Assembly (NCBI RefSeq): GCF_020379485.1
Contig: NC_063437.1
Span: 2,108,001 to 2,172,000, forward strand
Direction: 5' to 3'
Source: Brassica napus
Taxonomy: Eukaryota; Streptophyta; Magnoliopsida; Brassicales; Brassicaceae
Length of the DNA stretch: 64,000 nt
Below the pieces are notes generated by a model. That model was given only the letters and a program-made list of their open reading frames with translations, did not search any database and was not told the DNA's origin. The position numbers and the translations under genes were made by a program. This document shows positions 1-11,761 of the stretch, piece by piece. The first letter of the stretch is position 1. Each line of letters starts with the position of its first letter.

Positions 1-17
1 TCCTTTAAAACCCTACT

Positions 18-870
18 TCTATATAATACTTAAAAAAGGCGATGTCTAGATGTGATTGAGCAAGAAGAAAGAATAATAGATGATGAAATTTCAAATAGAT
101 TTTAAAGACCTTTAATTTATGTAATATTACAAAACTCCAAATTCGTTTATTACAATAAAAATTTTACCAACATATATATTAAAATAATATTCTGAAACGA
201 TATTCAACTGTAAGTTTTCAACAATTACACGTTTAAAAAATATTATTAAGTATGCTTCGTTTTTTGAAAATTGGGTGTTTATATATTAAATAGGTTATTG
301 GAATACTTTTTCTTTTGCTGAATTTATTCGAAATAAGACTCCGACCTTTTGAAATAAGAGAATTTATGTTATATACATAAATTCAGGACAAAACTCTAAA
401 ATTTATGTTAACGATTATCGAGGATCAGGTGCTAACAACCGTCACACTCCAAGATCATATTGCCCTGATTGCTAATTTATTATAATGTAGAGCACCTACA
501 AAAATTGTACTAATAATCACTATTTTATATGCTATGTATCAAGATTTAACATGATGGAATCTTAATCTAAAAGGCTATGCGAAGATATCAAATATTATTT
601 TAAGACTCCAACTTTATGAAACCCATGTCTAGAAAGGTCACTTTTTCGGGTTATGTAATTAAACGATTTCGCAATTAACTTTAGCTAACGTTATGTCATC
701 CACTGAGCTACTGTTGTTTTAGTTTTATTTGGTGGAGATTGGAGTGGAGGACACAACAACCACCTCAACACTTATTGCGTCCATACAATCAACACCAAAA
801 TTTAATATGATATTTTGTTTCAACATTTTCACAAACAAATAACCCGGGCGTAGCCCGGGAACGGACCTAG
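18..870 (+). mobile_element. Non-autonomous Helitron-like element (3' end clear, 5' end tentative)
   Basis: The right end has the classic Helitron 3' structure: a perfect hairpin CCCGGGC-GTA-GCCCGGG at 843-859, 7 bases of spacer, then CTAG at 867-870 followed by T. The left end is placed at the TTCTATATAATACTTAAAAAAGG-like start near base 18, which resembles Brassicaceae Helitron 5' ends, but the preceding base is T rather than the expected A. No Rep/helicase coding sequence is visible. Interior is AT-rich with nothing else recognised. Confidence 0.5.
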
Positions 871-1352
871 TTTTATATTAGTAGTATTATATTTCAATGG
901 TATATTAGATGATTGATTATAAATTAATTTAATAAAATTTTCAAAACTAAAAATACATGTTTAAAAAGATAATTCTTATATATTGTGTTGTTATCTAGAA
1001 ATACTATTTTCTGTTACAAACAAAAATTAAAATTAAAATATCAAATAATTTATAATTAAATATTAATCAAGCAAAAACGTTTGTATAAAGATATTTCTAA
1101 AATATTTCTAATATGTGAGTGATTTAAAAAAATTAACACAATAATAAGCATATATATTTTAGTGAAAAAACTTGTTATATATAATGATTTGATGTTTGAT
1201 AACTTTTTGAAAACATTAATAATACTTTATTATGTTAATTTTTGAATTATTTAAATATAAATTGATAAGTATTCGTAAAAGATCGCATGTGCGGGAAAAC
1301 AGTATACATATGTTTACAGTTTACACTATGGAAGTTTCTTTAATAATAACAA
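871..1352. other. AT-rich intergenic DNA
   Basis: No coding potential or RNA gene is recognised. It separates two Helitron-like elements and is nearly all A/T, so it may itself be old mobile-element debris. Confidence 0.5.
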
Positions 1353-2380
1353 CTAGGTTAAGATCCGCGCATTGCGCAAGATGAACATTATATATATAAA
1401 TTATTTTATGTATTAAATTTTTTTACATATTATAAAATAATAAATATATATTGAATAATTAAAAGTTTGTAACTATTAGATATATAATTAAATTGGTGTG
1501 AACATATAAATCAGTTTTATTAATCCAAAAAATATTTTTTTTTATAATTGATAGGACATGTAATTAAATTTAAATGATACTAACATACATAGTGTATTTT
1601 AGTATACTTTTAATATTAATGTCTATTAAATGATGATTTCTACTCATATATTTTTTGATCATTTGTATCTTTTATAGAAAATTTTTTAAATTACTGATAA
1701 CAAAATTTTTATTGTGGGATTAATAGTTTTAGTAATTTATATTTTTAAAAATAAGTTGTCAATGTTCGTTCAAAACTGTTATCAAAACAATTGTTCAAAG
1801 TAAATTTTGAAACTAAAATATTTATGTATTTTATGTGGTCTATAATTTAATTTATCATATATATATATATTAATATAATTAATTAAATTAGAATTTTTAG
1901 TTATATAATTTTGTAATCATTTGTATTTTTTCATAACAAAAATTTTAAACTATGGATCACAAAATTTGAATGTGAGGCTTTTAACAGTTTTAGTCATTTA
2001 TAGGTGTTTTTAAAAATTCAAAATATAACATATACAGAAAAATCTAAATTTTTATTATATGGTTATTGTGGTTATTTAATTTATTTAATAGTTTTAAATT
2101 AAACAAATATGATAGAAGATACACTAATTTTTTTTATCAAATCTTTATTATTCAAAATCATTAATTGTCATATATATTTTAGCCACATTAGGCAATTCTG
2201 TAAATTTTATTTAAGGAAATAATAAAGTACAATAATAATGAATTTATGTTAGTTTAATAAAAAACTTATTATATAATTAGATGGACCAACATAATTTTCT
2301 AATGATTTTAAGAATCATCGTAATGATGACACGTGACTACAAAAAGAAGTTGTAATGCTTCTCAAATAATATATAGGGGA
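1353..2380 (-). mobile_element. Non-autonomous Helitron (minus orientation)
   Basis: Both borders fit Helitron rules. Reading the minus strand, the element starts TCCCCTATATATTATTTGAG (2380 leftwards) and ends in CTAG (complement of 1353-1356), with an imperfect GCGC/GCGC hairpin just inside at about 1367-1377. It lies between A (1352) and T (2381), the expected A/T target. No ORF is present. A copy in the opposite orientation lies at 22178-23143, and a related copy at 18166-20199. Its 5' end abuts the first remaining exon of the strictosidine-synthase-like pseudogene. Confidence 0.8.
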
Positions 2381-3464
2381 TGATGTATTTATCCATGTTG
2401 TAAGTAGACGGAACTGTTCACGGCATGAAGTAGTACCTACATGTGGAAGGCCACTAGGACTTAGTAGTCTTAGTTTCGAGAAGAAAACAGGAGACTTGTA
2501 CATCTGTGATGGTTACCTCGGGGTCATGAAGGTTGGGCCAGAAGGAGGCTTGGCTGAGTTGGTAGTGGACCAGGCTGAAGGTCGCAAAGTAATGTTTGCG
2601 AACCCGATGGATATTGACGAAGAGGATGATGTCTTCTACTTCAATGACAGTAGTGACAAGTATCATTCAGGTATGTTTTAGGCTTTACCAAACTTATATA
2701 TATGCACTTAGGATCAACCAATTTTCGAAATGTTTTACCTAACATATTGTTTTACCTAATGTTTAAGCTTTACTTAACGTTTTAATCTGTTTTTTTTTCT
2801 CCAATGAAACACAATCTTTAGTAGTTTTTATTTTTTCTTTTTCAATTTATAAATAAAAAATAAATTGATAGAAGTTGTAGGCTGTTTCCGGTTGCATTTT
2901 AACAAAGTTTAATGTATACCTAAATTCTCGAAAAATTAGCGTTTGAACAATCTAAATTTTAAATCTAACTGTAATTTTTGTTGGTCAGGGATGTATTTTA
3001 CGTGATTGTCAACGGTGAGCGGCCAGGAAGAGTGATCAGATACAATAAGAAGACGAAAGAGGCCAAGGTTGTCATGGACAATCTTAGTCTCATGTGAGTC
3101 TGCCACTGGCCTTGTCCATCGATATTGGATTAAAGGTCCTAAAGCCGGGACTCATGATATCTTCGCCAAGGTTCCTGGTTATCCTGACAACATCCGTTTG
3201 ACACCCACTGGTGATTTTTGGATTGGTATACACTGTAAGAAAAACTTACTAGGACGATTGGTTGTGAATAATCAGTGGTTAGGGAAGTTGGTCGAAAAGA
3301 CGGTGAAGTTAGAGTTATTGATTGGGTTAGTGAACGGGTTTAAGCTGCATGGGGTCGCCGTGAAAATATCCGGGGAGACGGGGGAGATAGTTGAGATACT
3401 TGAGGACAAAGAAGGGAAAACGATGCAGTATGTGAGTGAGGCTTATGAGAGAGATGATGGTAAG
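2381..3464 (+). pseudogene. Strictosidine-synthase-like (SSL) pseudogene, 5' part
   Basis: Translated pieces match plant SSL / calcium-dependent phosphotriesterase-like beta-propeller proteins. One exon runs from about 2396 to 2670 (CGRPLGL, LYICDGYLG, VGPEGGLAELV, NDSSDKYHSG) and ends at a GTATGT donor. The next begins after a CAG near 2988 (DVFYVIVNGERPGRVIRY) and continues to DDGK at 3464. Lesions: the N-terminal exon is absent, with the Helitron border at 2380 in its place. About 40-50 bases are missing around 3084-3092, with a frame change between VVMDNL and VSCESATGLVHRYW. A copia element is inserted after GGTAAG at 3464. Proteins of this family are usually vacuolar or ER-related hydrolase-like enzymes of uncertain substrate. 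Arabidopsis At3g57010/57020 are the likely syntenic relatives (from memory). Not expected to be functional. Confidence 0.85.
3460..3464 (+). repeat. Target-site duplication GTAAG, left copy (copia)
   Basis: The five bases GTAAG precede the left copia LTR and recur at 15511-15515 directly after the right LTR. The host exon reads across the site as DDGK then WFGSV, which confirms the duplication. Confidence 0.95.
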
Positions 3465-3656
3465 TATTGGCGTGGATATGCTATATTAGAGATAATGATC
3501 GAGAGTTTGTGATAAGTATTAGAAATATAGATAAACACTCCTATTGTTAAGGAAGTGATCGTTGATGATAAGGCCAAAGAGCCGACTCTCTTATTGTATA
3601 AGTAGGTTGGCATTGCCGTTCTAATAACACAAGTACTTTCGATATCTAAATCTACA
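3465..3656 (+). repeat. Copia 5' LTR
   Basis: 192 bp, beginning TATTGGCGTGG and ending ATCTACA. It is near-identical to 15319-15510, with G/A differences at two sites (left GCCGTT and CGATAT, right ACCGTT and CGGTAT). Confidence 0.95.
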
Positions 3657-3668
3657 TGGTATCAGAGC
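3657..3668 (+). other. Primer-binding site, initiator tRNA-Met type
   Basis: TGGTATCAGAGC follows the left LTR without a gap. This is the standard plant copia primer site complementary to the 3' end of initiator tRNA-Met. Confidence 0.9.
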
Positions 3669-3707
3669 AGAGATCCTTAAAACTCTGACTCAAAATAAAT
3701 TTCTCGT

Positions 3708-6700
3708 GTGTTCCGTGCGAAACATGTTATGGCAGATTTGCAAGTTGTGAAGAAGGATGAACGTGTCTCACCTTATACGTTGTACGGCTCCGATAATCCT
3801 GGCACCGCGATTACTTCCGTTCTGTTGAATGGAGAAAATTACAATGAATGGTCTTCAGAGATGTTGAACGCTCTCCAGGCCAAAAGAAAATTAGGTTTCA
3901 TCACCGGAACCTTGGAGAAACCAGACGCAGGAAGCGTCGACTTGGAGAACTGGTTGACAGTTAACTCTATGATTGTGGGGTGGATCCGTACCTCTATAGA
4001 GTCAAAGGTGCGATCGACTGTTACTTACATCACCGACGCACATCAGCTTTGGGAAGATCTCAAGCAACGTTTCTCCGTTGGGAACACAGTGCGTGTTCAT
4101 CAGTTAAAGGCAAAACTCGCCTCGTGTCGGCAAGAAGGACAGTCTGTGCTAGACTACTTTGGCAAATTGTCTGCACTTTGGGAGGAATTGCAGGTCTATC
4201 AACCAGTTCACGTGTGCTCCTGTGGAGCGGCTACAGCGATGGCCAAAGAAAGAGATCAGGAAAGGATTCATCAGTTCGTGATGGGGCTAGATGACTCACG
4301 TTTTGGTAGCATGTGCACAAACATAATTGGTCTTGATCCTCTTCCATCTCTTGGTGAGATTTACAACAAGATTATCCGAGAAGAACAGAGACTTGCAGCA
4401 ACACGAGTTCGTGATCAGCAGCAAGAAGCGGTTGGTTTTGTGACTCGACAAAACAGCTCAACAACTTCAAATGATGCGTCAAGCAAACCAGAAAATACCA
4501 TTCTGAGATCTCGGATGTTGTGTTCTCATTGCGGCAGAACAGGACACGAGAAACGGGATTGTTGGCAGTTAGTGGGGTACCCGGAATGGTACACTGAGCG
4601 CAATGCTGGACGAGGACAGAGTAGTGGATCCAGAGGCAGAGGAGGCCGAGGCTCTGGCGGTCGTGGTCGTGGACAAGTAAGCAACGCTCACGCAACCAGC
4701 TCCAACACCTCTTCATTTGCGGAATTCACACCTGATCAGCTTAGAGCACTCAGTCAGATCCTTCAGACAAAAGCGAATGCTGCAAGTGCTCCTGCTCCTG
4801 CGACTGATAAGCTCTGTGGTAAGAAACATTTTGGTGAAGTAATTCTCGACACAGGTGCGTCGCACCACATGACTGGAGATCAGTCACTTTTGACTGAAGA
4901 CGAGATCATACCACCCTGTTCTGTAGCGTTTGCAGATAGCAACAGAACACTTGCTGTTCGGATGGGTTCTTTACGATTATCTGAGAAGCTTGTTTTACAT
5001 CAAGTCTTATACGTACCTGACTTGAAATGCACTCTTATCTCAGTTGCAAAGCTTCTGAAGCAAACAAATTGCTTGGCATTGTTTACTGACTCTATTTGTG
5101 TAATACATGACCGTTTTTCGAGGACTTTGATTGGAACCGGTAAGGAGCGTGACGGTGTGTATTACTTGACGGAGGTTGTTTCAGCAAAGAGTCATCGAGC
5201 TTCTCTCAGTTCAGATCAAGTTCTGTGGCATCGGCGATTGGGACATCCTTCTTTTACTGTGCTTTCGGATTTGGTTTTTATTTCTTCTAAATCAGCTGGC
5301 TCTAGTCATTGTGACACTTGTTTTAGAGCCAAGCAAACTCGTGAGATTTTATATGACAGTATGAATAAAACAACAGATTGTTTTTCTCTCATTCATCTTG
5401 ACGTCTGGGGTCCGTATAGAATCCCTTCATCATGCGGTGCTGTTTATTTTTTGACAATTGTGGACGATTTCTCACGAGCAGTCTGGACGTTCCTTCTTTT
5501 AGAAAAATCAGAAGTCCAAACCACTCTTAAAAGGTTCATACAATACGCAGATAAACAGTTTAATAAGCCAGTTCGTATGGTCTGCAGTGATAATGGGACT
5601 GAGTTCATGGTTGTTTCTTCTTACTTCAAAGATAACGGCATAGTTCATCAGACTTCTTGCGTTGGAACACCACAGCAAAATGGACGCGTCGAAAGAAAAC
5701 ATAGACACATCCTCAATGTTGCTCGGTCTCTTATGTTCCAAGCAAGTCTTCCCATTAAGTTCTGGGGAGAGGCGGTGCTAACAGCGGCTCATGTGATCAA
5801 TCGAACACCCACTGCTATTCACCATGGGCGTTCTCCGTATGAAGTACTTCATGGTGTGAAACCAGACTATAACACCTTGCGAGTGTTTGGCTCTGCTTGT
5901 TACACGCATAGGATGGCTCGAGACAAAGATAAATTTGGTCAACGTAGTCGCCTCTGTGTGTTTGTGGGATATCAGTTTGGAAAGAAAGGTTGGAAGGTTT
6001 ATGATATCGATCGTGATGAGTTCATTATTTCTCGAGACGTCATCTTTCGAGAGGACATTTTTCCTTACGCTGAGCCTAAGATGACTCCATCTCTACGACC
6101 AAATCCAGTTCCCACTGATGATGATTGGGTGCTGGTGCCGTCTGACGACAGGGGGAGTAACGGTGTTATCTCTCCAGTCACTCCGCCAGATGCAACTGTG
6201 TCTCCTACTGTCCCTGCAACAGAATCGACTGAGTCTGCACAAGTAACACCCTCTGAAACAGTGCAGTCTAATGATACAAGTGAACCTCCTACGACTACCA
6301 TTCCACCATCAGTACCAGTTCAGTCAGAACAACCTCCTGCTACGACTACTTTACCAGCAGAACAAGTCGCACCAGAACCTCTTGGAAGAGGCTTGCGTGA
6401 AAAGACTAAGACTGTTGCTTTACAAGATTATCATCTCTACAAAGTCACCGTCGCACCAGATGGTAATACACACTTCACGCCTCTGCCGACTACAACTTCC
6501 TCTGACGGTTCAGGTACTTCTCTTTACCCCTTGTCGGATTACATTACTGATGATCAATTCTCTCCTGGACATCGTGCTTTCTTGGTCTCTATTACCAGTG
6601 AAACAGAGCCGAAAAATTTTAAAGAAGCAATGCAGTTGAAAGTTTGGAGAGACTCTGTGGGCAAAGAGATTGTTGCGTTGGAAGATAATCATACTTGGGA

Positions 6701-7649
6701 TATTACTGACTTGCCACCTGGAAAAGAAGCCATCGGATGTCTTTGGGTGTTTAAAATCAAGTTTAATGCAGACGGGACGATCGAACGACATAAATCACGT
6801 CTTGTGGTCAATGGTAAGAGTCAAGTGGAAGGAGAAGATTACAAGGAAACTTTTGCTCCGGTAGTCAAAATGACTACGGTTCGATCCTTGTTGCGTTTGG
6901 TAGCAGCTAAACAGTGGGAGGTGTATCAAATGGACGTTAGTAACGCTTTTCTCCATGGTGATCTCGATGAGGAAGTTTACATGAAGTTACCACCAGGTTT
7001 TCGACACACTCATCCCAACAAAGTTTGTAAGCTTCGCAAGTCACTCTATGGATTGAAACAGGCTCCAAGATGTTGGTTCAAGAAGCTTTCAGATGCCTTA
7101 CTTAAGTTCGGTTTTGTTCAGTCTCGGGAGGATCATTCCTTGTTCTCACTTTCCCGCAAAGGCATCGAGCTTCGAGTTCTTGTGTACGTTGATGACTTGG
7201 TGATTTGTGGAAACGATGCTCATATGCTTCAGCGTTTTAAGGAGTATTTATGCAGGTGCTTTGCGATGAAAGTCTTGGGAAAACTTAAATATTTCCTTGG
7301 CATTGAAATAAGCCGAGGGCCAGAGGGGATTTTTATTTTGCAAAGAAAGTACAGTCTTGATATCGTTACTGATACGGGCAACCTTGGCTCCAAACCTGCA
7401 TTAACGCCTCTGGAGCAGAATCATAAGTTGGCTGAGTCAAAAGGACCACTACTGGCCGATCCAAAGAAGTATCGTAGGCTCATGGGACGGCTCATTTATC
7501 TTCTCAACACACGTCCTGATCTCTGTTATTCCATTAACATTCTCTCTCAGTTTATGAAAGCTCCACGGGAAGAACACTGGCAGGCAGCTCTTCGTGTAGT
7601 TCGTTACTTGAAAGGGACACCTGGTCAAGGGATTATCCTTAAAGCTGAC
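3708..7649 (+). pseudogene. Copia gag-pol polyprotein, 5' part (split by nested insertion)
   Basis: Open frame of about 1313 codons up to the nested insertion. The start may be ATG 3708 or, more likely, the in-frame ATG at 3729 (MADLQ). Domains in order: UBN2/DUF4219-type Gag (about residues 30-200); CCHC zinc knuckle starting CSHCGRTGH (about 271); aspartic protease LDTGASHHM (about 380); integrase zinc part HRRLGHPSF (about 507) and catalytic core with D in LDVWGP (564), D in CSDNGTEF (627) and E in GRVERKHR (661); reverse transcriptase with YVDDLVIC (about 1160). The frame reaches the TSD base CTGAC at 7645-7649 and is then cut by the Gypsy-type element. The RNase H part resumes at 14819. 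Otherwise free of stops, consistent with a young copy. Confidence 0.95.
7645..7649 (+). repeat. Target-site duplication CTGAC, left copy (nested element)
   Basis: CTGAC before the nested left LTR recurs at 14814-14818 after the nested right LTR. The copia frame continues across it (LKAD, then DPDIPL). Confidence 0.95.
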
Positions 7650-9190
7650 TGATATCTTGCATATTTGCATTGTTTTATCCATTCATCCATTAGCATTTTC
7701 ATCATATAGATTAGGATTTAGCCATGTCTAGGTTGCATTTTGCATTCATTGTCCTCATTAGGTGTTGGAGTGCCACATGGAGTTCTTGGGGACATTTGGA
7801 TGCATTTGGAGCTTAAAGGACGTGAAACAGGTGATCATTGGACGAGCAGAGCATGGGAGCGAGGTTCCGCAGCGACGTCATGAGGTCGCTCCAAAGCACC
7901 TCTCAGAGCGACCTAGCTAGAGCGACCCCGTGAAGTCGCTCGCCATATTCATCCCGTAGGAAGCTAGAGCGACTTGCCCAGAGCGACGCACCGAGGTCGC
8001 TCGCATCTCACACCCTTCTCGGAGCGACCTCCCAAAGCGACACCCCGAGGTCGCTCGCGTCTCTATGGCGAGACGACACGAAGCGAAGCCTGGAGCGACC
8101 TCTCAGAGCGACCTACCAAGGTCGCTCCCGATCCAGAGCGACCCGTTGGAGCGACACACCAAAGTCGCTCGCGACCTCTCGCCCGGACACACCAAAAATC
8201 GGCCCTGGAGCGACTTCCCGGAGCGACACCTGCAAGTCGCTCCGCGTTATTTTGCTGCCGAAAATCATGATTTCTTAAGGACCTTTTTGCAATTTATTTT
8301 GGACGTTTTGCACTTGGAAAAACCTATGTTTTAAACATCTTTTGTAGCCACCAGTGGCAGATTATCTTTTATCTTTGATCTATTGAGAAAGACACAAGAA
8401 CTCTCTTGAGAAGTTCATCTCTTGGGTTTTGATTTGTTATGTTCTTGTGTTCTTGTTGATTTCTTATCTATTTCTCTACATGGTTAATCTGAAATCCAAT
8501 ATGGGTTTAAGAGGAATCATGGAGATTAGTGAGTAATCACCTTTGGAATTCATGGGTTAGGGAGATTAAGGGTGATTAGGTTAGAGTTAGGATGTTTTAG
8601 TGTAGATCATTCATATTTCCTTGCTAGTAGAGTAATCATAATGCATCTTCTGAGTTGGCCACTCAGTTGTTGATCCTTAGGCATTTCTCACCCGAAAGGT
8701 GTTCGATGAAATGCCCGAGACAACTCTCCTAGGCTTTTAGTATACTTTGCCAAAGACATTTGTTGTTAAAGGTACTAAGATAGCTAATAGACTTGTTAGT
8801 AATGATTGCTTTCATATTATTCAACCAAAGACATTTGATGTTTGAGATATGTTAGCAAATGAGCATTCATCTAGACATAGAGCTTGCTTAGAATTGTGTC
8901 TAGGCTTAAGGTTGATAGTTTGATTGATCATTTGCCATCCTTAGTTCGATACTTGATCACCCAAGGTCTAATCCCTATACCCATGAGTTCTCTTTTCCTT
9001 TAGTCAAGAAAGTATCATTCTGTTATTGCTTTCTAGTTTTAGTCATAGTTTAAAACCCATCTAAATCATTGTTTGCACTTAGATTAAGTGAGTACTTGCA
9101 TTCTCAGTGCTTTGATATCCCTCAGAACTGGTTCGACAATCATTTATACTACAACATTTGTCTTAGGAGCCTTGAAAACTCCTAACATCA
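7650..9190 (+). repeat. Gypsy-type 5' LTR with clustered GAGCGAC motifs
   Basis: 1541 bp, TG...CA. Between about 7880 and 8245 it holds about 19 copies of GAGCGAC or its complement GTCGCTC, alternating in both directions, a locally GC-rich patch in an AT-rich LTR. Open frames inside this patch (for example 7974-8270) are by-products of the repeat and appear identically in the other LTR. Confidence 0.95.
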
Positions 9191-9192
9191 AA

Positions 9193-9205
9193 TTGGCGCC
9201 GTTGC
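9193..9205 (+). other. Primer-binding site, tRNA-Asp type
   Basis: TGGCGCCGTTGCC lies two bases after the left LTR and is complementary to the 3' end of plant tRNA-Asp (GGCAACGGCGCCA). Confidence 0.85.
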
Positions 9206-9319
9206 CAAATTCTGAGTAGATTTGAACATTGAGATTTAGTCACTTGCTTGAGACTAAGTCATTTTTATTTTCTTTTGTTACTGATTCTCTTTCTTCACCT
9301 CCCTTTAATCTACAGGTGT

Positions 9320-11761
9320 ATGAACTTGAGGAGCAGGGGTCCATCAAACCTAGTTCCAATAGCTGCAGACATCAGAGCTTTAGAGAGAGAGTGTGCTAGA
9401 AATAGAAGAGAAGAAGAGCAACAGGCTCACTTGCAGAGATTGAGTACTGATATGGGAGACATACCTCAAAACCAACAGCGAGCAGCTCGACCCATTGGCA
9501 CTTACGACCGCCCCAACATTCATGGTCATAGATTGGGAATCCGAGCACCCGCTGTGGCAGCCAACAACTTTGAGATCAAATCAGGACTCCTCAACGTGAT
9601 CGAGAACAACAAGTATCATGGCTTGGCTCTAGAGGATCCATTTGATCACTTGGACAGGTTCGACAGCTACTGTGGGTTGTCAAAAACCAATGGTGTGTCC
9701 GAAGATGCCTTAAAGCTCAAGCTATTCCCTTTCTCTTTGGGGGATAAGGCACGTCAGTGGGAGAAGTCTCTACCCAGTGACTCCATCACTACTTGGGATG
9801 ACTGCAAGAAAGCATTCTTGGAGAAGTTCTTCTCTACTTCAAGAACTGCTAAGCTGAGAAACGAGATTTCCAGCTTTCAACAGAAGAACTTGGAAGGCTT
9901 CAGTGAAGCCTGGGAGAGATTCAAGGGCTACCAAGCTCAATGCCCACACCATGGCTTTTCTAAGGAGAGCTTGCTAAGCACATTCTACCGTGGTGCTCTT
10001 CCTAAGTACAGAGCCAGACTGGATACAGCTAGCAATGGGTTCTTCTTGGGGAGAACTGAGGAGGATGCAGAAGAACTGGTTGACAACATGGTAAAGAGTG
10101 ATGCAGTCTACAGTGGAGACCACGACAGAAGCAGTAGAACTGAGGATAAGCAAACGAGGAAGGAGTTGAAAGCTCTACAGGATAAGATAGACATCCTCCT
10201 TGCTGATAAAGCTACCCAAGAGCAGCTGCACTTTGTCGGCAACCCAAGCCAAGAGACACCAGCTATTGTCCATGAAGTTGAGGGTTTGGAAGGTCAGGAA
10301 GAGCTGTGTTTCATCAACAACAATGGTAGCTGGTACAAGAAAGAACCCAACTTTCAGTACAACAACTACCAACAGAAGTCCTATTCCAACAACCAGCAGA
10401 GTGGCTATCCGCCAAGAAACAACCAGCAAGGCAGCTATCAGCCTCAGCAAAACCCCTCGTCTGGTTCCTCTGCTCCTCAAGAGAGCAGCACTGATACCTT
10501 ACTGAAGCAAATCTTGGAGTCTCAGACTAGAAGTGAGAAGCAAGTTGGTTATGAGTTGAAGAACCTTCATTCCAAGATTGATGGGAGCTACAATGAGCTC
10601 AACAACAAATTCTCACACCTTGCTTCTACAGTCAGGAATTTAGAGAATCAATTTGCTTCCATGAACACTCACCAGAATCGCCAGCAAGGATCTCTACCTG
10701 GAAAGTCTGACCAAAATCCCAAGGAGGCCAAAGCTATCACCCTTAGGAGCGGTAAGCAGTTACCTCCTAGAACCCTCACCAAGGATGCTGAGAAATTAGG
10801 TGAGGGGGTTGCCATCAACATAGATGATGAAGTGGTGATTGTTGATGAGAAGATCAATGACGAGATCTTGGAGAAGATAGTGGAAGCCAAAGGTAAAGGA
10901 AAGGTTGGAGAGGAGAAGAAGACAGTAAAGGATGGTGAAGTTGTTACTCCAGCAAGTGAAAGTTCTTTTGTTCCTCCTCCCTATGAACCCAAACTTCCAT
11001 TCCCTGGTAGATTCAAGAAGCAGCTGCTAGAGAAATACAAAGCTCTGTTTGAGAAGCAAATGAGTGAAGCTCAGGTTGCAATGCCCATCATCGATGCTTT
11101 CATGTTGATTCCTCAATACAACAATTTCCTGAAAGATGTTGTAGCTGCAAAGAAGAAGGAGATGGAAAGCATGATGAATCTTACCCATGAGTGCAATGCC
11201 ATCATCCAGAGGCTTGATGTTCCAGAGAAATTAGAGGATCCAGGAAGCTTCACACTACCTTGTGCTCTTGGACCTATGGTATTTGAGAAAAGTCTCTGCG
11301 ATTTGGGAGCTAGTGTCAGCTTGATGCCTTTGTCTGTTGCAAAGAAGCTTGGATTCACTCAGTACAAGAAGTGTAGACTCTCTCTGGTGTTAGCTGATCG
11401 TTCAGTGAAGTACCCTGTGGGCATCTTAGAGGACCTCCCTGTGAAGATTGGAAGGTATGAGATACCTACAGATTTTGTGGTGCTTGAGATGGGTGAGGAG
11501 GCTCAAGATCCATTGATTCTAGGAAGGCCATTCTTAGCTACAGCAGGAGCTATTGTTAATGTGAAGGAAGGCACGATTGATCTCCATTTGGGTAAAGAGA
11601 ACATCCTCCACTTTGACATCAAGAGGAAAATGAGGAAACCAACTGTGTTCGGGCAAGCCTTCTACATTGAAGAGATGGACACCCCTGCTGATGAGCACCT
11701 TGAAGAGTTACCACCTGAGGACGACGAGGAGGGAGCATCTCCCTCTACTCATTCCCTATAG
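9320..11761 (+). CDS. Retrotransposon Gag-protease polyprotein
   Basis: About 813 codons from ATG 9320 (MNLRSRGPSN), the first in-frame ATG; the open frame extends 24 codons upstream without an ATG. Residues about 80-230 form a retrotransposon Gag domain (GDKARQWEKSLP, AFLEKFF, FKGYQAQCPHHG). A Gln/Asn-rich stretch covers about 340-395 and a predicted coiled coil about 395-455. The retropepsin region has the catalytic motif CDLGASVSLMPLSVAKKLG near residue 660 (DLGA in place of DTGA) and ILGRPFLATAGA further on. I see no CCHC zinc knuckle between Gag and protease, unlike many Gypsy Gags. The acidic C-terminus ends at TAG 11759-11761. No RT or integrase follows. The frame is intact, so a functional Gag could still be made. 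Confidence 0.92.
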   Translation: MNLRSRGPSNLVPIAADIRALERECARNRREEEQQAHLQRLSTDMGDIPQNQQRAARPIGTYDRPNIHGHRLGIRAPAVAANNFEIKSGLLNVIENNKYHGLALEDPFDHLDRFDSYCGLSKTNGVSEDALKLKLFPFSLGDKARQWEKSLPSDSITTWDDCKKAFLEKFFSTSRTAKLRNEISSFQQKNLEGFSEAWERFKGYQAQCPHHGFSKESLLSTFYRGALPKYRARLDTASNGFFLGRTEEDAEELVDNMVKSDAVYSGDHDRSSRTEDKQTRKELKALQDKIDILLADKATQEQLHFVGNPSQETPAIVHEVEGLEGQEELCFINNNGSWYKKEPNFQYNNYQQKSYSNNQQSGYPPRNNQQGSYQPQQNPSSGSSAPQESSTDTLLKQILESQTRSEKQVGYELKNLHSKIDGSYNELNNKFSHLASTVRNLENQFASMNTHQNRQQGSLPGKSDQNPKEAKAITLRSGKQLPPRTLTKDAEKLGEGVAINIDDEVVIVDEKINDEILEKIVEAKGKGKVGEEKKTVKDGEVVTPASESSFVPPPYEPKLPFPGRFKKQLLEKYKALFEKQMSEAQVAMPIIDAFMLIPQYNNFLKDVVAAKKKEMESMMNLTHECNAIIQRLDVPEKLEDPGSFTLPCALGPMVFEKSLCDLGASVSLMPLSVAKKLGFTQYKKCRLSLVLADRSVKYPVGILEDLPVKIGRYEIPTDFVVLEMGEEAQDPLILGRPFLATAGAIVNVKEGTIDLHLGKENILHFDIKRKMRKPTVFGQAFYIEEMDTPADEHLEELPPEDDEEGASPSTHSL

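Noticed and set aside
4372..4716. 114-codon minus-strand frame in the copia gag
   Set aside because: Antisense shadow of the gag frame.
7974..8334. 98- and 89-codon frames in the Gypsy-type LTR, repeated at 13597-13957
   Set aside because: They read through the GAGCGAC word cluster and exist only because it lacks stops; not a protein family.
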